Assembly: GCA_018970845.1 (NCBI GenBank) | Contig: JAGWVO010000100.1 | Span: 1 to 10,492 of the forward strand | From: Planctomycetota bacterium | GTDB taxonomy: Bacteria > Planctomycetota > Planctomycetia > Gemmatales > Gemmataceae | Length of the DNA stretch: 10,492 nucleotides | Direction: 5' to 3' | Part shown: piece by piece, positions 6,649 through 10,492 of the stretch | How positions within the stretch are numbered: the first letter of the stretch is position 1 | Layout of the letters: the number at the start of each line of letters is the position of its first letter | The notes under the pieces: generated by a model | Told to the model about the DNA's origin: nothing | The model's database searches: none | Seen by the model: only the letters and a program-made list of their open reading frames with translations | Position numbers and translations under genes: made by a program

Positions 6649-9594
6649 TTATTTTTCCGGCTTTCCTTCCCGCGCCCCGGAGGCACCGTCAGCCGCGCGC
6701 GACGCCACTTCGCGGATGAGGGTTTGGAGCCTGTATTCGCCACCCTGGGTGTCCCCGATGATTTCATCGACCGTGAACGCGTCGGCCGGCACCAGTTCCC
6801 TGCCCAGGGCGTAGCGCAGCAGGTGTTTGGCGAACGCCTTGGCGAATCGGTCTTTTTCCTTCACGATCGCGGCCTTGAAGTCGGTCGCCCCGTTGAACGA
6901 ATGCTGGCGCCAAAGCGTCCCCGAAGCGTCGATGGGGCGGCCGTTTTCGTATTTCTCCCGCCAACGCCCGGTGATGTCGAAGTTTTCAAGGGCAAAGCCC
7001 AGGGGATCGATCTTCGAGTGGCACCCGGCGCATGAGGCGTTCTCGCGATGGGCGGCGAACTGCTCCCTGATCGTGAGGTTGGGATTGTTGTTTTCCTTGA
7101 GGGGCGGAACATCGTTGGGCGGTGGAGGGGGCGGGTCGTTGAAGATCACCTCGAGAATCCACGACCCACGCGCGATCGGCTGGGTTCGCAACGGCCCTGA
7201 TGTCATGCTCAACACCGCGGCATTCGTGATGACGCCGCCGTCACGCGGCGAGGTGAGCGGCACCCTCAGGAAATCCTGGGAGCGCAGTTTCCCCCTAAGG
7301 CTGTCCTCGAACGCCTTGACGGCCTCAAGCCGAACCTTTTGGAAATCGATGCTTGCGGGCAGTCGGTCGAGCGCCTCCTTGGCACGGGCCAAGGTTTTCC
7401 CGAGTTCGTGAACGCGCACAAGATCGGCGGGCGACACATTCCTGCCCAGCACCTCCTCGGACAAGTCAAAGGCCCCTTCCGCCGCCGCGCTGGAGACTTC
7501 CGCCGCGCTCAAGGCGCGGTCGTAAAGCCTGGCCTTGTCAATCCGCACCGAAAGGTGCTTGTTGCCTCCGGGAGGCAGGTGCCTGAGCCCCAAGAGCACG
7601 AAGGACCTGTCCTTGGGAAACACGACCTTTGCCTTGCGGAACGGCTTGCCATAGGGCGAACCGTTGCGATACAGGCGCGTGGTCCCGTCTTCCTCGTAGA
7701 CCATGACGAGATGCAACTTGAGAGACGGCTTTGTTTCGGGCTCGGAGCCGGCGAAATCCTCGGTGCGGGCGAAATTGTTGCTTCCCGAGATCCAGTGGCC
7801 CGGCTTGCGTTCGCCCAGGACAATCGAGTCGAACTCGCCGCCGGGCCCTTGGATCGTCATGACGCCGCCGCCACGCTGGTTGATGTCGGGGAGTTCGCAC
7901 CAGACTTCCAGGGTTTTGGCCTTGAGGTCGATCGGAAGCGGTCCGCTTTGCAGGTAACCCGGTCCCAGTATCACCTCGCCCGCCACTTGCCTCACCGCTC
8001 CAACGGCCTTCAGGTCGAGGCCATGGATGGAATCCTTGAGGTCTCCGTTGAAATCCCACGAGGCGTAGGGCTTCGGGCCAACGGGCTTTTCTTTCCCGCG
8101 TTCGGCAAGGAACCTGGCCCTCGCCGGTTCAACGATGGCGTCGCGGGCTGCGCGCGTTTCCGTGATGCGGGCTTGCAGCTCATTTCTTTTCGCGTCATTC
8201 AACTTGTTTTTCTCGGCCACCTCCGCCGGGGATGGAATCACCGGGGCAAGGTTCGCGCCATACCAGTCCTGGAGAAACGCGTTGCGGTACGAAAACGGTG
8301 GCGAGACCAGCTCGGAAATCGGGCGGTTTTCAATGAAGGCCGCATCGAACATCAACAGCGGCTCCAATATCATGGCCAGGCTTGCCGGATAACCCTCGTC
8401 CACATTGAAATACGGGCTTTTCCTGGGGTCGGGAGTCGCCCCCAGGGCGTTCTCCAGTTGCAGCCACTGCGTCGGGAAACTGTCGAGGAATCGTTCAATC
8501 TTCGGATCGTTCAACATGCGGTCGATGGCTCGGCGAACCATGGCGCGATCGGTGAACCCACCCCTTTCGGCCATGTCGAGCAACTCGGCGTCGGGAATGC
8601 TCGACCACAGGAAGAACGACAACCGGGAAGCCAGCTCGAATTGGCGATCCGATCCATCGGCGCTCGATGACCGGTACAGGAACATCGGTGAGCACAGCAC
8701 GGCGGAGGCCACTTTTTTCATGCTTTCCGTGAATGAGGCTCCCTGTCGCATCTTGGATTCGGCGTGGGAGGCATATCGCCGCACGACCTCCTCCTCGACG
8801 GGCCCGCGAAAGGCGATTCGCAGGAATGGCTTCAGGCGAGCGGTGATCGCGGAGCGGCGGTCCTCGTTCGCCTGAGGCTCCTGGAAGAAATCCTTCCAGA
8901 TTCCCACGGTGTTGGCGTTGAAGTCGGGACTTTCGATGATCGACACCCCCAACCTCAGGAACGAGTCCAGAAGCAGCGGCGACAAGGTCAGCTTGTTCGC
9001 CTGGTTGTCGAAGCCGTGCTCGGCGCGCAAATCCTTGGGAAAAGGCCTCACGCCGGCCAGGCCCGGCTCGGGATTCAGGGCGAGCGACGCCACGCGGACC
9101 CGCTCGGGCATCTTTCCCGTGGCCGATGGAACATGGCGGTCCCGGCGTGTCATGAGTTTCTCGGGCAATTCGAACACATCGCGGTTGAGCCGGAAGAGGT
9201 CGCGCACGGCATAGTTGTACTGCGGCCGGGTCAACCGGTGCAGCCGCGCCGGGGCTTGCCTTTCCGGGGCAGAAGCCGCCCTCATCGATTCCTTGAGCCA
9301 CTTCAGCAATCCTTCCCGCTGCTGGACCGTGAATCGCGGTTCACCCTCGGGCGGCATGTCGTTGGATTCGATGGCGGAAAGGATCCGTTCGAACTGCCTG
9401 GCCTTGTCGGAGGGGCTTCCATCGGAAACGGCGCGGAGCACCTGGAACGCGGCCTTGGGTTTGGTTTCGCCGTGGCACTTTCCGCAATGGGCCTTGAGCA
9501 GCGCCAGCGGCGCCGCGACAGGGCCGTCGGCCATGGCAGGCGCCGCGATCCCCGCGAGACAGAGAGCCGACATGATTCTCAGCACGGTGGTCAT
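6649..9594 (-). CDS. DUF1592-family cytochrome-like exported protein with inserted LamG domain
   Basis: A 981-residue member of the planctomycete DUF1592 family, function unknown. Order: signal peptide (1-22, cleavage after APAMA); heme c motif CGKCH (C37, C40, H41) with NDMPPEGE Met80 as possible axial ligand; DUF1587 (about 117-215, HRLTRPQYNYAVRDLF); DUF1595 (about 250-312, IAFRGPVEEEVVRRY); DUF1592 (about 318-447, LASRLSFFLWSSIPDAELL); a charged helical linker (about 455-500); a LamG/concanavalin-like domain (about 508-705, with ASWDFNGDLKDSIHG, TLEVWCELPD, RLYRNG and RIDKARLYDRALSAAEV); a second helical linker (about 710-770); DUF1588 (about 775-870) with six prolines (821-826) and heme motif CAGCH (C855, C858, H859) then SKIDPLGFALENFD; and DUF1585 (about 900-965). 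The start ATG has AGGA 10 bases upstream and follows the partial DUF1552 gene by 31 bases, so the two are probably cotranscribed. It lacks the beta-rich insert that the other DUF1592 protein carries after DUF1587. Confidence 0.94.
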   Translation of the reverse strand: MTTVLRIMSALCLAGIAAPAMADGPVAAPLALLKAHCGKCHGETKPKAAFQVLRAVSDGSPSDKARQFERILSAIESNDMPPEGEPRFTVQQREGLLKWLKESMRAASAPERQAPARLHRLTRPQYNYAVRDLFRLNRDVFELPEKLMTRRDRHVPSATGKMPERVRVASLALNPEPGLAGVRPFPKDLRAEHGFDNQANKLTLSPLLLDSFLRLGVSIIESPDFNANTVGIWKDFFQEPQANEDRRSAITARLKPFLRIAFRGPVEEEVVRRYASHAESKMRQGASFTESMKKVASAVLCSPMFLYRSSSADGSDRQFELASRLSFFLWSSIPDAELLDMAERGGFTDRAMVRRAIDRMLNDPKIERFLDSFPTQWLQLENALGATPDPRKSPYFNVDEGYPASLAMILEPLLMFDAAFIENRPISELVSPPFSYRNAFLQDWYGANLAPVIPSPAEVAEKNKLNDAKRNELQARITETRAARDAIVEPARARFLAERGKEKPVGPKPYASWDFNGDLKDSIHGLDLKAVGAVRQVAGEVILGPGYLQSGPLPIDLKAKTLEVWCELPDINQRGGGVMTIQGPGGEFDSIVLGERKPGHWISGSNNFARTEDFAGSEPETKPSLKLHLVMVYEEDGTTRLYRNGSPYGKPFRKAKVVFPKDRSFVLLGLRHLPPGGNKHLSVRIDKARLYDRALSAAEVSSAAAEGAFDLSEEVLGRNVSPADLVRVHELGKTLARAKEALDRLPASIDFQKVRLEAVKAFEDSLRGKLRSQDFLRVPLTSPRDGGVITNAAVLSMTSGPLRTQPIARGSWILEVIFNDPPPPPPNDVPPLKENNNPNLTIREQFAAHRENASCAGCHSKIDPLGFALENFDITGRWREKYENGRPIDASGTLWRQHSFNGATDFKAAIVKEKDRFAKAFAKHLLRYALGRELVPADAFTVDEIIGDTQGGEYRLQTLIREVASRAADGASGAREGKPEK

Positions 9595-9625
9595 GACGGG
9601 ATGATCCTGATGGGGGCGGGACGGG

Positions 9626-10492
9626 TCAGGCCGTCAGGTCGGAAATCTCACCGGTGCTGTCGGCGAATTGCTTCAGTTCCAGGCCCATGATCCGGGCGAA
9701 AGTCAGCCACAGGTTCGAGTTCAGCGTGCCGCTTTGGCATTTCAGGTGGCGGCCCTGTCGAATCTTCCCGCCGCCCTTGCCCGCGACGATCATCGGCAGG
9801 TCGTAGTACTGGTGCGTCGCGCCATCACCAAGTCCCGCTCCATAGGCGACGATCGAATTGTCGAGCAGGCTGGTTCCATCGGCCTCCCTGATCGCCTTCA
9901 TCCGCGAGAGCACATAGGCGTATTGGCGCATGTGGAAGAGGTCGATCTTCTGGACCTCCTTGTAACCTTCCCCCTTCTGGTTGTGCGTCATGCTGTGGTG
10001 CTGGACGGGCTTGTCGAACACGCCCTCGTACATGAGCGTCGCGTCCCAGCGCTCGGGCCCGATCATGAAGGTGCAGACATTCGTGATCCCCATCTGGAAC
10101 GCCAGGAGCATCAAGTCGGCCTGGAGCCTGATGTATTCCCCGCGGGGAAGCACCTCGTTCTTCGGTATCCTGATGTCGGCGTTGGCCAACAGCTTGTCGA
10201 GCTTGCGGATCCGCAACTCGATGTCGCGGATCATGTGCATGAACTGCGCCATGGTCTCCTTGTCGTCCCGGCCGAGTTTCCGGGACAGGGAATTGGCGTC
10301 GGCCAGGACGAGGTCGGTGACATCCGACAAGTGGGATCCGAGCCCGTCGCGCAGGAACAGGCGGTCGTAAAGCTTTTTCGGATCCTTGATGGATGGGGCC
10401 ATCTTGTTCGGCCCGTACCACGAGATGTTGTCGAACTCGATGGGTTCCTTGGGCGTCGTGAATCCGTTGCAACTGATCTCGAGGGTGTTGAA
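9626..10492 (-). CDS. DUF1552 protein, C-terminal part (cut by window edge)
   Basis: The frame is open to the window edge and its last 288 residues are visible; the N-terminus, with any Tat signal, lies outside. The in-frame ATG at 10402 is internal, because the 30 codons before it are clearly family sequence (SCNGFTTP, then DNISWYGPNK and KKLYDRLF, the region matching SNPRSIFERLF in the other copy). In visible numbering the conserved histidine cluster is VQHHSMTHN (H165, H166, H170). The later motif is GATHQYYDLPMIVAGKG (T226, H227), then GRHLK, and it ends DSTGEISDLTA, like NSGEFGEVVA in the complete paralogue. The two copies are clearly homologous but well diverged. It precedes the LamG-containing DUF1592 gene by 31 bases. 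Function is unknown; export is inferred from the family. Confidence 0.92.
   Translation of the reverse strand, partial: FNTLEISCNGFTTPKEPIEFDNISWYGPNKMAPSIKDPKKLYDRLFLRDGLGSHLSDVTDLVLADANSLSRKLGRDDKETMAQFMHMIRDIELRIRKLDKLLANADIRIPKNEVLPRGEYIRLQADLMLLAFQMGITNVCTFMIGPERWDATLMYEGVFDKPVQHHSMTHNQKGEGYKEVQKIDLFHMRQYAYVLSRMKAIREADGTSLLDNSIVAYGAGLGDGATHQYYDLPMIVAGKGGGKIRQGRHLKCQSGTLNSNLWLTFARIMGLELKQFADSTGEISDLTA

Noticed and set aside
6429..6767. A 112-codon minus-strand frame containing a CLDCH motif
   Set aside because: It overlaps the end of the DUF1592 gene in another frame, has no matching family features, and the single CxxCH is expected by chance in a Cys-poor random frame of this kind.
7339..8670. 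A 443-codon open frame on the plus strand, antisense to the LamG-containing DUF1592 gene
   Set aside because: It is a by-product of GC-rich codon use on the coding strand. The translation has no recognisable domain, while the opposite strand encodes clear family motifs throughout.
1..10492. CRISPR arrays, insertion sequences, tRNA or rRNA genes, toxin-antitoxin or defence genes
   Set aside because: I looked for direct repeats, terminal inverted repeats, transposase motifs and RNA gene signatures and saw none; the window is essentially five envelope or metabolic genes.

Overview
This is a GC-rich stretch in which every convincing gene lies on the minus strand, so transcription runs from position 10492 toward 1. 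The gene content points to the Planctomycetota/Verrucomicrobiota group. It holds two large exported proteins built from the DUF1587/1595/1592/1588/1585 modules with c-type heme motifs (the 'planctomycete cytochrome' or PSD/PSCyt family), and two DUF1552 proteins that normally travel with them. A copper amine oxidase follows. The phylum is inferred from these families only; no rRNA or other marker is present.

Layout in transcription order: (1) the C-terminal 288 residues of a DUF1552 protein, cut by the window edge (9626-10492). (2) A 981-residue DUF1592-family protein with two CxxCH motifs and an inserted LamG-like domain, starting 31 bases downstream (6649-9594). (3) A 288-base intergenic gap with a candidate promoter. 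(4) A second DUF1592-family protein, re-started at 6360 and 825 residues long, with a different beta-rich insert (3883-6360). (5) A complete Tat-exported DUF1552 protein 46 bases further on (2502-3836). (6) A 181-base gap. (7) A copper/topaquinone amine oxidase with all catalytic residues in place, probably starting at a GTG at 2320 (347-2320). (8) A left margin (1-346) with no convincing gene but a strong hairpin just past the amine oxidase and some possible gene debris.

Functional picture: each DUF1592/DUF1552 pair is probably an envelope-located unit. The DUF1592 protein carries two heme-binding motifs and accessory beta-sandwich domains that could bind glycan or protein, and the DUF1552 partner keeps a conserved histidine cluster. 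The biochemical role of these families is unknown. The two pairs have opposite internal order (DUF1552-DUF1592, then DUF1592-DUF1552) and differ in accessory domains. They look like anciently diverged paralogous modules rather than a recent duplication. The amine oxidase has no signal peptide and would release aldehyde, ammonia and hydrogen peroxide from primary amines in the cytoplasm. Whether it works with the heme proteins is open. No CRISPR array, tRNA, rRNA, transposase or recognisable defence system was seen.
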